A stretch of 61,107 nucleotides of DNA from assembly GCA_025359905.1 (NCBI GenBank), contig JANYDF010000088.1:1-61107 (forward strand), in the 5' to 3' direction. The first letter of the stretch is position 1; every line of letters starts with the position of its first letter. The stretch comes from Rhodospirillales bacterium. Lineage in GTDB: Bacteria; Pseudomonadota; Alphaproteobacteria; Acetobacterales; Acetobacteraceae. Below the pieces are notes generated by a model that saw only the letters and a list, made by a program, of their open reading frames with translations, did not search any database and was not told the origin of the DNA. A program made the position numbers and the translations under genes. Below are positions 16,057 through 24,759 of this stretch, piece after piece.

Positions 16057-17433
16057 ATGAAAACCTTCATCCACGGCGGCTATCTGCTCACCATGGCGGG
16101 GCCGGAGATCGAACTGGTCAGCGATGGCGCGCTGGTGATCGAGGGTGACCGGATTTTGGCGGCGGGGCCGACGGCCAGCCTTGCCCAGCACCGCGACACT
16201 GCCGATCGCACGATCGATGCGCGCGGCCATGCCATTCTGCCGGGTTTCGTCAACACCCACACCCATCTGGCAGGGGCGTTGACCAAAGCCATCACCGAGG
16301 ATGTGCCGACCTTCGGCGGGCCGTTTCGCATCGCGCTCGGCATGCACGAGAATGTGATCCGTAAGGAAGACGTGCTGCTGCCCGGCATGGTGCATGGCGT
16401 GGAGATGCTGAAGACCGGCACCACGACCATCAACGAATGCTGGTGGCATCAGCCGCAATCGGCGCGGATTATCGAGCAGGTCGGGCTGCGCGGCATTGTG
16501 GCGGCGGAAATTCGTGAGGTGGATAGCTCGAAGATCGGGTTTGGCCGCATCGACCGCAACTGGGATTACCGGCTGGTCGAGGAGGGGCTGGAGGAGGCGC
16601 ACGAGCTATTCGAGAATTGGCACGGCCGCGCCAACGGCCGCATCACCGCGCGGGTGGCGCCGGACGGGCCGGACCGGCTGCGGCCGGAAACCATGGGCAT
16701 GTTGGGCGACCTGGCGCGCAAGCATGGCGTGGGGCTGCACACGCATTTGTGCTCGGTGCCCGGCGAGGCTGAGTTCATGACGCAGGCGTGGGGTAAGAAA
16801 TCCATCCCGCTGCTGCGCGATCTGGGCATGTTGGGGCCGAACTTTATCGGCGCGCACTGCGTGTTTGTCGATGACGAGGATATCGCGATTATGGCGCAAA
16901 CCGGTTCGTGCATGTCGCACACCGCGTTTCTGGTGGCCAAGCGCGGCTATTATCCGCCGATGGACAAGATTTATCCGTCCGGCATGAAGGTGTCGCTGGG
17001 CAGCGATTGGCTGTCCAACGATATGTATAAGGTCATGCGCTCGGCGATTGTGATTCCGCGCGCGGTGTTCCGCGACGTGTCGATCCGCAACGCCGCCGAC
17101 GTGCTGCGCATGGCCACCATCGGCGGCGCGCAGTGTCTGGGGTTAGACAGCGAGATCGGCACGCTGGAGGCGGGCAAGAAGGCCGACGTGCAGATTATCG
17201 ACATGCGCACCGCGTGGTGCCAGCCGCTGCGCACGCAGAATATCGTCGCCAATCTGGTGTACAACGCCAACGGCAGCGATGTGCGCTATGTCTTTGTCGA
17301 TGGCGAATTGCTGGTCGATGACCGCAAGTTGACGCGGTTCGACGAAAGCGACTTGCTGAATGAGGCGCAGGCGGTGGCGGAAAGCGTGTGGGGCAAATCG
17401 CAGCATTTGTTCGCGGCGGAGGGCATGCCGTGA
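16057..17433 (+). CDS. Amidohydrolase-superfamily deaminase (cytosine/8-oxoguanine/TRZ-ATZ type)
   Basis: This 458-residue metal-dependent hydrolase has the full metal set: H68 and H70 in NTHTHLAG, H228/H230 in LHTHLC, H267 in GAHCVF, and D317 in LGSDWLSNDM. The late KADVQIIDMRTAWCQPL returns to the small beta-domain. The ATG at 16057 follows a CAGGAG site at a normal distance; the longer frame before it is not family-like. The gene overlaps the next oxygenase gene, whose GTG start lies in its stop. It probably deaminates or dechlorinates a ring compound such as a purine or pyrimidine; the exact substrate is open. Confidence 0.87.
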   Translation: MKTFIHGGYLLTMAGPEIELVSDGALVIEGDRILAAGPTASLAQHRDTADRTIDARGHAILPGFVNTHTHLAGALTKAITEDVPTFGGPFRIALGMHENVIRKEDVLLPGMVHGVEMLKTGTTTINECWWHQPQSARIIEQVGLRGIVAAEIREVDSSKIGFGRIDRNWDYRLVEEGLEEAHELFENWHGRANGRITARVAPDGPDRLRPETMGMLGDLARKHGVGLHTHLCSVPGEAEFMTQAWGKKSIPLLRDLGMLGPNFIGAHCVFVDDEDIAIMAQTGSCMSHTAFLVAKRGYYPPMDKIYPSGMKVSLGSDWLSNDMYKVMRSAIVIPRAVFRDVSIRNAADVLRMATIGGAQCLGLDSEIGTLEAGKKADVQIIDMRTAWCQPLRTQNIVANLVYNANGSDVRYVFVDGELLVDDRKLTRFDESDLLNEAQAVAESVWGKSQHLFAAEGMP

Positions 17434-18401
17434 GCCAGTCGCTGCCGATTGTCGATCTGTCCGGCTTGGCGGCGGCAGCCGAGGCGGGCGATGCCGGGGC
17501 GCTGGCGCAACTCGGCGGTGCATTCGATACGGCGTGCCGCGAATTCGGCTTTTGCTACATCGTCAATCACGGTGTGCCAGCCGAGGTGCGGCAGGCCGCT
17601 TTCGCGCAGAGTGCGGCGTTTCATGCGCTGCCGCTGAAGGAGAAGCAGCGAATCCGCATCAACGCGGCGCATCGCGGCTATATGGGCATGGCATCGTCGG
17701 TGATCGTGACATCGTCGATTGAAAAGGCCACCAAGCCGAATTTGAGTGAGTCGTTCATGCTGATGCATGAGGTGGCGCCGGGGGCCGAAATGGGGCCGCT
17801 GGATGGGCCGAATCAGTGGCCGGCGCGCCCGGCGGAATTTCGCGCCGCGATCACCGCCTACGACACCGCACTGCGCGGGCTGGGGCAGCACATGACGCGC
17901 ATGATCGCGGTGGCGCTGGGGTTGCCGCCGGCGGGGCTCGACGCCTACTTCCAGCGCCCAACAACGTTCTTGCGCTTGCTGCACTATCCGCCGAGCCCGC
18001 CGGATGCCGACGCCAAGCAATACGGCTCTGCCCCGCACACCGACTACGGCTTCATCACCATCCTGGCGCAAGACAATCGCGGCGGTTTGCAGGTGCGCAG
18101 CCGTGGGCATAGCTGGATCGACGCGACGCCGATCGAGGGCGCGTTCGTGCTGAATATCGGCGATATGGGGTCGCGTTGGAGCAACGGGCGCTGGCGCTCG
18201 ACCCCGCACCGGGTGATCAACCGCTCGGGGGAAGACCGCTATTCGCTGCCGTATTTCTACGACATGGCCGCCGACGTGGCGGTGGCGCCGTTGCCGCCGT
18301 GCGTAACGGTGGAGACGCCGGCGCAGTTTCCGCCGGTGACGTATGGCGACTACTTGATGGAACGCATCGACGCCAACTACGCTTATCGCAAAGGCGAGTA
18401 G
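17430..18401 (+). CDS. 2-oxoglutarate/Fe(II)-dependent oxygenase, isopenicillin-N-synthase family
   Basis: This 323-residue non-heme iron oxygenase has an N-terminal DIOX-N-type region (EFGFCYIVNHGVP) and a 2OG-Fe(II) domain. The facial triad is H203-x-D205 (APHTDYG) and H260 (STPHRVIN). R270 and S272 in DRYSLPYFYD bind 2-oxoglutarate. The start is GTG at 17430, overlapping the deaminase stop. Coupling to a ring deaminase suggests oxidation of the same nucleobase-like or heterocyclic substrate; that is inference. It ends 4 nt before the convergent stop of the SRPBCC-quinone oxidoreductase gene. Confidence 0.88.
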   Translation: MSQSLPIVDLSGLAAAAEAGDAGALAQLGGAFDTACREFGFCYIVNHGVPAEVRQAAFAQSAAFHALPLKEKQRIRINAAHRGYMGMASSVIVTSSIEKATKPNLSESFMLMHEVAPGAEMGPLDGPNQWPARPAEFRAAITAYDTALRGLGQHMTRMIAVALGLPPAGLDAYFQRPTTFLRLLHYPPSPPDADAKQYGSAPHTDYGFITILAQDNRGGLQVRSRGHSWIDATPIEGAFVLNIGDMGSRWSNGRWRSTPHRVINRSGEDRYSLPYFYDMAADVAVAPLPPCVTVETPAQFPPVTYGDYLMERIDANYAYRKGE

Positions 18402-18405
18402 CGCG

Positions 18406-19863
18406 TCACGGCATCAGCACCAGCGCGCCGGTGGTGCGGCGGCTTTCCAGATCGGCGTGCGCCCGGCTGGCTTCCGCCAGCGGATACAGCGTGGGGCGCT
18501 CGGCCACCACGTGCCCGGCGCGCAGTGCCGCGAACAGGCGGGCGGTTTGGGTTTGCAGCCGGGCGGCGGTGTCGGTGTAGTGGCCGTAGTTTGGCCGCGA
18601 CAGCGTGACCGAACGGCTGGCCAATCTGTCGATCGACTGCGCGCCGACATCGCCGGAGGCTTGGCCGAAACTGACCAAATGGCCGCGCGGGGCGAGCGCG
18701 CGCAGTGAGCCTTCAAAACTGTCCTTGCCAACTGCGTCATACACCACATCGACGCCCCGTCCGGCGGTAATCCGCAGGGCAGCTTCAGCGAAGTCAGTTG
18801 TACCGGAAACGATGACGTGATCGCAGCCCACGGCGCGGGCGATGGCGGCCTTGGCGTCGCTGGAGGTAACACCGATGACGGCTGCCCCCAGCGCCTTGGC
18901 CCAGCGGCACAGAATTTGGCCGACGCCACCCGCTGCCGCATGGATCAGCACCGTCTCGCCGGGCTGCACGGCATGGACTTCATGCAGCAGGAAACTGGCG
19001 GTGACGCCTTTCAACAACAGCGCTGCGGCAGTGGTATCGTTGAGGAAATCCGGCAATTTCACGAGCAATTCGGCACGCATGGTGCGCAGCGCAGTATAGG
19101 CCCCGGGCGGCGCGCAGGCATAGGCGATGCGGTCGCCCGGTTGCACGTTAGCGACACCGGGGCCGATGCGCTCGACAATGCCCGCCGCCTCCATGCCCAG
19201 CACGCCGCCGGGGGCCACGAGGTTGAAGCTGCCGCGCCGGCAATAGACGTCGATGAAGTTCACGCCGATGGCGGTCTGCCGGATTCGCACCTCACCTGGT
19301 CCAGGCTCGGGTGCGCGGACGGATTGCAGTTGCAGCACGTCGGGCCCGCCGTGGCGGGTAAGGATGATGGCAGTGGTGTCCTGGCCGCCGGAGTTGCTGA
19401 TTGGCGCTGCGGTTTTTGCCGGTGCGGCGCCGCTGGCCACGCCGTGCAGCGCGCGCAGTCCGGCGTCGATGATCTCGTCTTGCACGAAGCGGATCAGCCG
19501 GTCTTTCTCGGCGCGCGGCGGGTCGAACGTGGCGCGCCATTCCACCATGCAGCCGCCGCTGCTGGTGACCGGGCGCACCCGCATGCTGGCGACGTAGTTG
19601 CGCAACGGGGCAGCGGCTTCGAGGATGCAGTAGCTAAACGCCATCTCGTGCGCTGCGTGCGATAGCAATTGCTCGCGGATGCGGGCGCCATCGGTCAGCC
19701 GGAATGCGCGCACTGCGCCGATTTGGTCGCCCACCGCACCATCTTCGAGCGTGCTGGACGCCACTGCCGGGTGCCAACTGGCGTGGCCGTTGAAGTCGCG
19801 CAGGATGGCCCAGACTGCGTCGGCGGGCGCGTCGATCACTGTCGAGCGGCGCAGGTCGACCAT
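18406..19863 (-). CDS. Fusion protein: SRPBCC domain plus quinone oxidoreductase (MDR family)
   Basis: This is a 485-residue protein. Residues 1-150 form an SRPBCC/START-like hydrophobic-pocket domain (IDAPADAVWAILRDFNG, later VEWRATFDPP) closely like the neighbouring stand-alone gene. Residues about 165-485 form a zeta-crystallin-type NADPH:quinone oxidoreductase with GVNFIDVYCRRG, GMEAAGIVERIGPGV and the nucleotide-binding HAAAGGVGQILCRWAKALGA. There is no internal start codon near the joint (about 150-165), so the fusion looks real. The ATG overlaps the stop of the SRPBCC gene as TAATG. It is the last gene of the long leftward operon. The pairing suggests ligand binding coupled to enone or quinone reduction, which is inference. 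Confidence 0.85.
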   Translation of the reverse strand: MVDLRRSTVIDAPADAVWAILRDFNGHASWHPAVASSTLEDGAVGDQIGAVRAFRLTDGARIREQLLSHAAHEMAFSYCILEAAAPLRNYVASMRVRPVTSSGGCMVEWRATFDPPRAEKDRLIRFVQDEIIDAGLRALHGVASGAAPAKTAAPISNSGGQDTTAIILTRHGGPDVLQLQSVRAPEPGPGEVRIRQTAIGVNFIDVYCRRGSFNLVAPGGVLGMEAAGIVERIGPGVANVQPGDRIAYACAPPGAYTALRTMRAELLVKLPDFLNDTTAAALLLKGVTASFLLHEVHAVQPGETVLIHAAAGGVGQILCRWAKALGAAVIGVTSSDAKAAIARAVGCDHVIVSGTTDFAEAALRITAGRGVDVVYDAVGKDSFEGSLRALAPRGHLVSFGQASGDVGAQSIDRLASRSVTLSRPNYGHYTDTAARLQTQTARLFAALRAGHVVAERPTLYPLAEASRAHADLESRRTTGALVLMP

Positions 19864-20306
19864 TAGCGCGCGCCAGCGAAACGCCGCTGCAACGCTGCCA
19901 GGGCGGCAGCAAACACATTGCGGCCAATGTTCGCCACCAACTGATCTTCGCGCTCTGGCGCTGCGTCGAACTCGGCCGACCATTCGGCAAAGGTCTGGTC
20001 ACCGTCGGTCACCGGGATCAGCCGCAGGGTGGCGACGTAGTTCTCCACCCCCATTGGGCTTTCCAAAATCGCGTAGGTGCAGGACATGTCATAGTCAGAC
20101 AGCGCCAGCAGCCGTTCGCGGATGCGTCCGCCGTCTTTCAGGGAGAAGTTGCGGATGCAGCCGATTTGATCGGCGGCGCGGTTGTGTTCGATGCGGCTCT
20201 CGGCGACGAAGCCGGTCCATTGCGGCAGCGCGTTGAAGTCGCGCACCAGCGCCCACACCGCGCTGGCCGGGGCTGCGATCACCGCCGAGTTGTAGACTTT
20301 TGCCAT
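19863..20306 (-). CDS. SRPBCC family protein (START/PYR-like ligand-binding fold)
   Basis: This 147-residue soluble protein has a single SRPBCC domain: VIAAPASAVWALVRDFNALPQW at the N-terminus, GGRIRERLLALSDYDMSCTY in the middle and EWSAEFDAAPE near the C-terminus, with a helical C-terminal cap. It lies 4 nt downstream of the flotillin gene and is a paralogue of the N-terminal domain of the following fusion gene, so a local duplication followed by fusion is likely. Possible roles are lipid or aromatic-ligand binding, or a small cyclase; no catalytic residues can be assigned. Confidence 0.82.
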   Translation of the reverse strand: MAKVYNSAVIAAPASAVWALVRDFNALPQWTGFVAESRIEHNRAADQIGCIRNFSLKDGGRIRERLLALSDYDMSCTYAILESPMGVENYVATLRLIPVTDGDQTFAEWSAEFDAAPEREDQLVANIGRNVFAAALAALQRRFAGAR

Positions 20307-20310
20307 CGCT

Positions 20311-22491
20311 TTAGCGGCGGTCGTCGTCGCGGTCGGTGGCCGAATCGCTTTTCGCCCTTTTGGCAGCCAGGCTCTCGATGTCCTTGGCGTCGCGCAGCAC
20401 GTCGGTCATGCGGCCCAGGCTGCCGCCTTCGATGCCGATTTCCTTCATCAGGCTGTCGATCATCGGCGCTTGCACACGGTAGCGCAGCGCCGAATCGATC
20501 ACCTCGTCGGTGACGTGGCGCTTGCCCGAACCGCTGCCATTGGCGCCGTCGATGTGCAGGATTTTGATGCCCTCGATCTTCTCCATCGGCCGCACGCTTT
20601 CGCGCACGATGCCTTCGATGCGCTCCAGCAGCTTGCCCTGGTAGCGCGAATGGCGCGCGGCTTCGGACAGCAAATTTTCCGCCTCGTTGAGTTGCGTGGC
20701 GCCCTTGGCGTCCACTTCGTATCGCGCGGCGGCAGCCAATGCCTTGATGCGTTCGGCATCGGCCTCGCCGGTGGCGGCAATGGTGGCGGCTTCGGCGAAG
20801 CTGACAGCGGCAGTCTTTTCCGCGTCGGCGCGCGCGGTCAGGCGCAGCGTTTCGCGTTCGGTTTCCCGTGCGGTGGCGATCAGATCGGTGGTGCGGCGGC
20901 GCTCGGCGATTTCGGTCTCGCGCACCGTGATCGCCTGTTCCTCGGCATGGATAGCCTGCGCGCGCGCCTGTTCAGCCTGTACGATGGCGGCCGAGCGTTC
21001 GGTGGATTTGTTGGCGATTTCGATGGCGCCTTGCATTTCGGCGATTTCCACCGATTTGTCGCGTTCCAGTTCCAGCTTGCGCAAATCGCCGTCGCGCGCC
21101 ACCCGCGCTTCGGCCAAGCCGTGTTCGGTGGCAATGCGGGCGCGTTCGATTTCTTCGCCGGCCGCGATCTCGGCTTCCTCGAACGCCTGCCGCTTGGCGA
21201 TGCTGAGCGAGTCGAGCAGACGCTCGCGTTCCAGGCGCAATTGATCCAGCGCCTGTTCCTGGGCGATGCGGGCCGTTTCGATGTCCTGATGTGCAGCGAC
21301 TTCGGTGCGCTTCTTGTCGGTCTCGGCCAGTGTCAATTCGGCCTGCTTGGCGGTCAGCGCGATCTGGCGGCTGAGTTCGGCCAATTCCAGCGCGCGGCGG
21401 CGCAACACTTCCAATTCGCTCTGTTCGCGGTCGCGTTCGATGCGGGCCTTTTCCAGTGCTAGTTCCAGCGCAATCTGCTCGCGCTCGATCTGTTCGCGCG
21501 AGCGAATTTCGGCCTCGTCGGTGCTGCGGCGGCGGCTGATTTCGCGCTGCTCGATCTCCTGCTGATTTTGAATTCGCGCTTCGGCCAGATTGCGTTCCTG
21601 TGCCAGCTTGGACTTTTCCACATCCTCGCGCGCGGCGATCTGCGCCTGCTCGCTTTCGCGGTCGCGGGTGGCACGGTCCTTGGCCAGTTCCATGCGCTGT
21701 GCGGTGCGGCGCAGTTCCACATCGTGTTCCTGTTGCAGCCGGGCGTATTCGCCCTCGCGGTCGATATCCAGCGCCTTGCGCTGGGCATCGAGATTCTGCG
21801 AGCGAATTTCGATTTGCGTGCGCTGCTCGATCTCGTTGCGCATCCGCCGGCGCGCTTCGATGGTTTCGGTCAGTTGTGTCAGACCCTCGGCGTCGAACGA
21901 GTTGGAGCTGTCGAAATACTCCAGGCTGGTTTGGTCGAGATCGACGATGGCGACACTTTCCAGTTCCAGACCGTTCTGCGCCAGCCCTTCAATGGCGGCG
22001 GCGCGCACGCGCTGGGCAAACGCCTGGCGCTGTTCGTGCAGTTCCTCCATCGTCATCTGGGCTGCGGCAGTGCGCAGGGCGGAGGAGAACCGGCCTTCCA
22101 ACAGGTCACGGGTGCCGTCCGGTTCCAGCGTGCGGCGGCCAAGCGTCTGTGCCGCGCGGCTGACCTCATCGCGCGACGAGCCGACCTTGACGAAGAACTC
22201 AGCGATCACATCGACGCGCATCCGGTTTTTGGTGATGATGGCTTGGTTTTGCCGCCGCATCACTTCGATGCGCATCACCGTCATGCCGACCGGCGTGATT
22301 TCGTGCAGCACCGGGATCACGAACGCGCCGCCGCTGATCACCACTTTCTCGCCGCCGAAGCCGGTGCGGACGAAAGCGATTTCCTTGGTCGAGCGGCGGT
22401 ACAGCCAGCGCAGCAGATACACCGCAATAGTGACGGCGACTGCCAGGACGATGAGCCACAGAATCACGGCTCCCAAGGTTTCGGCGCCCAT
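20311..22491 (-). CDS. Large flotillin/SPFH (YqiK-type) membrane scaffold protein
   Basis: This 726-residue protein has one N-terminal membrane helix (about 8-30) and an SPFH/band-7 domain (about 35-215; TGFGGEKVVISGGAF, DVIAEFFVKVG). A very long charged, Glu/Arg-rich coiled coil covers about 215-600. The C-terminal flotillin region (AAGEADAERIKALAAAARYE-like, then EKIEGIKILHIDG) carries a glycine-rich stretch, ANGSGSGKRH. It is longer than E. coli YqiK (about 550 residues) because of the coiled coil. It lies in the leftward operon between ABC-transporter genes and SRPBCC genes, an unusual place for a flotillin. No NfeD-type partner, which often accompanies flotillins, is adjacent. Confidence 0.85.
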   Translation of the reverse strand: MGAETLGAVILWLIVLAVAVTIAVYLLRWLYRRSTKEIAFVRTGFGGEKVVISGGAFVIPVLHEITPVGMTVMRIEVMRRQNQAIITKNRMRVDVIAEFFVKVGSSRDEVSRAAQTLGRRTLEPDGTRDLLEGRFSSALRTAAAQMTMEELHEQRQAFAQRVRAAAIEGLAQNGLELESVAIVDLDQTSLEYFDSSNSFDAEGLTQLTETIEARRRMRNEIEQRTQIEIRSQNLDAQRKALDIDREGEYARLQQEHDVELRRTAQRMELAKDRATRDRESEQAQIAAREDVEKSKLAQERNLAEARIQNQQEIEQREISRRRSTDEAEIRSREQIEREQIALELALEKARIERDREQSELEVLRRRALELAELSRQIALTAKQAELTLAETDKKRTEVAAHQDIETARIAQEQALDQLRLERERLLDSLSIAKRQAFEEAEIAAGEEIERARIATEHGLAEARVARDGDLRKLELERDKSVEIAEMQGAIEIANKSTERSAAIVQAEQARAQAIHAEEQAITVRETEIAERRRTTDLIATARETERETLRLTARADAEKTAAVSFAEAATIAATGEADAERIKALAAAARYEVDAKGATQLNEAENLLSEAARHSRYQGKLLERIEGIVRESVRPMEKIEGIKILHIDGANGSGSGKRHVTDEVIDSALRYRVQAPMIDSLMKEIGIEGGSLGRMTDVLRDAKDIESLAAKRAKSDSATDRDDDRR

Positions 22492-22563
22492 ACTTCGTCC
22501 TCCTTCAATCGGCTCGCTGCAAGCAGGCAGCCGGCGTCACGTGTTGTGTTGTTGCGCCCGGCA

Positions 22564-24759
22564 TCAGGCGCGGCGCTCGCGGCGCGGACTGACCGTCAGG
22601 AAAGCGGCCACCACGGCGGACACGAACGCATCATCGTTGATGTTGGCTTTCACCCGCTCGATCCGCCGCTGCGTGGTTTGCTGCACGGTGCGTTCTAGCG
22701 CCTCGAACAAAGCATTGTCGGCCTCCGGATCGTGGAACGGCTGGCCCGGCGCATCTAGCAGCGACACGCCGCCTTCCGGCAGCAGCAGCCGCACCGGGCC
22801 CTGCATCTGGTTCAGCCGTCCGCCCATCAATTCGCCGATGGCACGATTTTCATCGCGCGTGGTGCGCATCAGCGTCACATTCGGGTTGTGCACCACCAGA
22901 CGGCGACTGCGGAAACGCTCGGGAACTGTTTCGCGTGGGCCGAAATTGACCATATCCATCGCACCCACTGAGCCGACCCACGGCAACCCCGTGCGGATGG
23001 CGGCGCCGAAGCGGTCGGCATCGGCGGGGAACACGCCGCCCACCAGCATGTCGGCAATCTCAGTGGTGGTAAGGTCGATGAAGCCGGTGAGCAAACCGGA
23101 GTCAGCCAAGCTTTCCATCGAGCGGCCGCCGGTCCCGGTGGCGTGGAACACCAGACAATCGAAATCGCTTTGCAGGCGGCGGGTGATGGCCTGCACCGCG
23201 GGCGTGGTGACGCCGAACATGGTGATGCCGATGGCGGGCCGCGCCAGCCGCCGCCGCGCCTCGCGGGCTTCCGGCGTTGGCATGGCCGCAATCATGCCCG
23301 CCAGCGCGTGCGCTGCGTTGCCCAGCACTTGTTCGGTGATGAGGTTGACGCCCTGCACGTCGGCTACCGAGTGCAGCAGCATGATATCCGCCGCCCCGAC
23401 ATACTGGCCGACCTGCCCGGAGGCGACGATGGAGACCATCACCTTCGGCACGCCGAGCGGCAGGCGGCGCATCCCGGCGGTGGCCAGCGTGGTGCCGCCC
23501 GAGCCACCCGCCGAAATGATGCCGCCGATGCCGCGCTCGCGGTCGATCCAGTGCGCGAAAGCCTCGGACATGGCGCTTACGGCATCGCCGCGATCGCTGG
23601 AGAACACGGCGGACGAACCGCGCGGATGCATCGCCGCCACTTGGACCGGCGTCACATCGGCGCGCGAGATTTTGCCCGAGGTGGACAGATCGACGGTGCG
23701 CACCGGCACGTTGTACGCGCGCAGCCGGTCGCAGATGTAGCGTAACTCGGCACCCTTGGTGTCGAAGGTGCCCACCACCAGCGCGGTGCGGCCGATGCGC
23801 TCGGCGAATGGCACCGGTAGAATCGGCCTTGCCGGTTCGGCTTGCACCACCGCAACAGGCTTGCTGCGCAGGCCCCAGCGGTTTGGCAATTGTTCGGCGC
23901 GATAAGCGGCAGCGGCGTCGCCAGCTTCTGAGGCTCCATCGCGGGCGATGCGAAACAGCTTGGCCTCATCCCCGGCGGCTGCCTGCGGTGCTTCGGCGGC
24001 GTCGGTTTCCTCGTGGCCATGCCGCCCGACACCGAGCAACCGTTGTTGCAAGTCGCGGCCGGCGGCCAGCACGCTGGCTTGCATGATCCGGTTGACCCGG
24101 CCGTTGACCATGATGGCGACTTGATCGGACACTGAGGTCGCGACACCGATGTTCTGTTCGACGACAAACACCGAATGATCTTCTTCGTGCGCCAGCCGGA
24201 TCAGCAGGTCGCGCACTTGCGCAACGATGGCTGGCGCCAGACCTTCGGTGGGCTCATCCATGATCAGCAGACGCGGGTTGCTGAGCAGCGCGCGGGCGAT
24301 GGCCAGCATCTGCTGCTCGCCGCCGGATAGCTGGCCGCCGCCGTTGCCGCGCCGTTCGGCAAGGCGCGGGAAGGTGGCGTAGACCCGCTCCACGGTCCAT
24401 GAACTGCCGCCGGCACCGCTGCGCGAGCTTAGTCGCAAGGTTTCATCAACCGACAGGCTCGGCCACAGGCGGCGGCCCTGCGGCACGTAGCCGATGCCGA
24501 GGCGGGCGATCTCGTGCGGCTCCAGGCCAGTGATATCGCGCCCGTCGAAGCGGATGCTGCCGGAGCGCGGGCGCATCAAGCCGACGATGGCGTTGCACAG
24601 CGTGGTCTTGCCCATGCCGTTGCGGCCGACAACCGACAGCACGCCGCTTTGCAGCGTCAGCGACACGCCTTGCAGCGCGTGCGATTCGCCGTAATACACT
24701 TGCAAGTCCTGCACTTGCAGTATTGGCCTCGGCTGCGCGGCAGTGCGCGGCTTATCCAT
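22564..24759 (-). CDS. Fusion: LivF-type ABC ATPase plus Tm-1-like (UPF0261) domain
   Basis: This is a 731-residue protein. Residues about 14-245 form a complete LivF-type ATPase with Walker A GRNGMGKTT, signature LSGGEQQMLAIA and Walker B LLIMDEPTEGLAP. A linker rich in Ala and Glu follows. Residues about 330-720 match the Tm-1-like/UPF0261 family, with VVGTFDTKGAELRYICDRLR, SAGGSGGTTLATAGMR, VVFHATGTGGRSME-like (LVFHATGTGGRSME) and LPEGGVSLLDAPGQPFHDP. The Tm-1 domain is usually a separate ATP-binding protein beside a phosphoenolpyruvate-mutase-like partner. The ATG overlaps the LivG gene. The fused enzyme may act on the imported compound. Confidence 0.87.
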   Translation of the reverse strand: MDKPRTAAQPRPILQVQDLQVYYGESHALQGVSLTLQSGVLSVVGRNGMGKTTLCNAIVGLMRPRSGSIRFDGRDITGLEPHEIARLGIGYVPQGRRLWPSLSVDETLRLSSRSGAGGSSWTVERVYATFPRLAERRGNGGGQLSGGEQQMLAIARALLSNPRLLIMDEPTEGLAPAIVAQVRDLLIRLAHEEDHSVFVVEQNIGVATSVSDQVAIMVNGRVNRIMQASVLAAGRDLQQRLLGVGRHGHEETDAAEAPQAAAGDEAKLFRIARDGASEAGDAAAAYRAEQLPNRWGLRSKPVAVVQAEPARPILPVPFAERIGRTALVVGTFDTKGAELRYICDRLRAYNVPVRTVDLSTSGKISRADVTPVQVAAMHPRGSSAVFSSDRGDAVSAMSEAFAHWIDRERGIGGIISAGGSGGTTLATAGMRRLPLGVPKVMVSIVASGQVGQYVGAADIMLLHSVADVQGVNLITEQVLGNAAHALAGMIAAMPTPEAREARRRLARPAIGITMFGVTTPAVQAITRRLQSDFDCLVFHATGTGGRSMESLADSGLLTGFIDLTTTEIADMLVGGVFPADADRFGAAIRTGLPWVGSVGAMDMVNFGPRETVPERFRSRRLVVHNPNVTLMRTTRDENRAIGELMGGRLNQMQGPVRLLLPEGGVSLLDAPGQPFHDPEADNALFEALERTVQQTTQRRIERVKANINDDAFVSAVVAAFLTVSPRRERRA

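Noticed and set aside
21568-23740. Long plus-strand frames opposite the flotillin and the LivF-Tm-1 fusion
   Set aside because: They run across two clear genes, have repetitive serine/arginine composition and no family motif.
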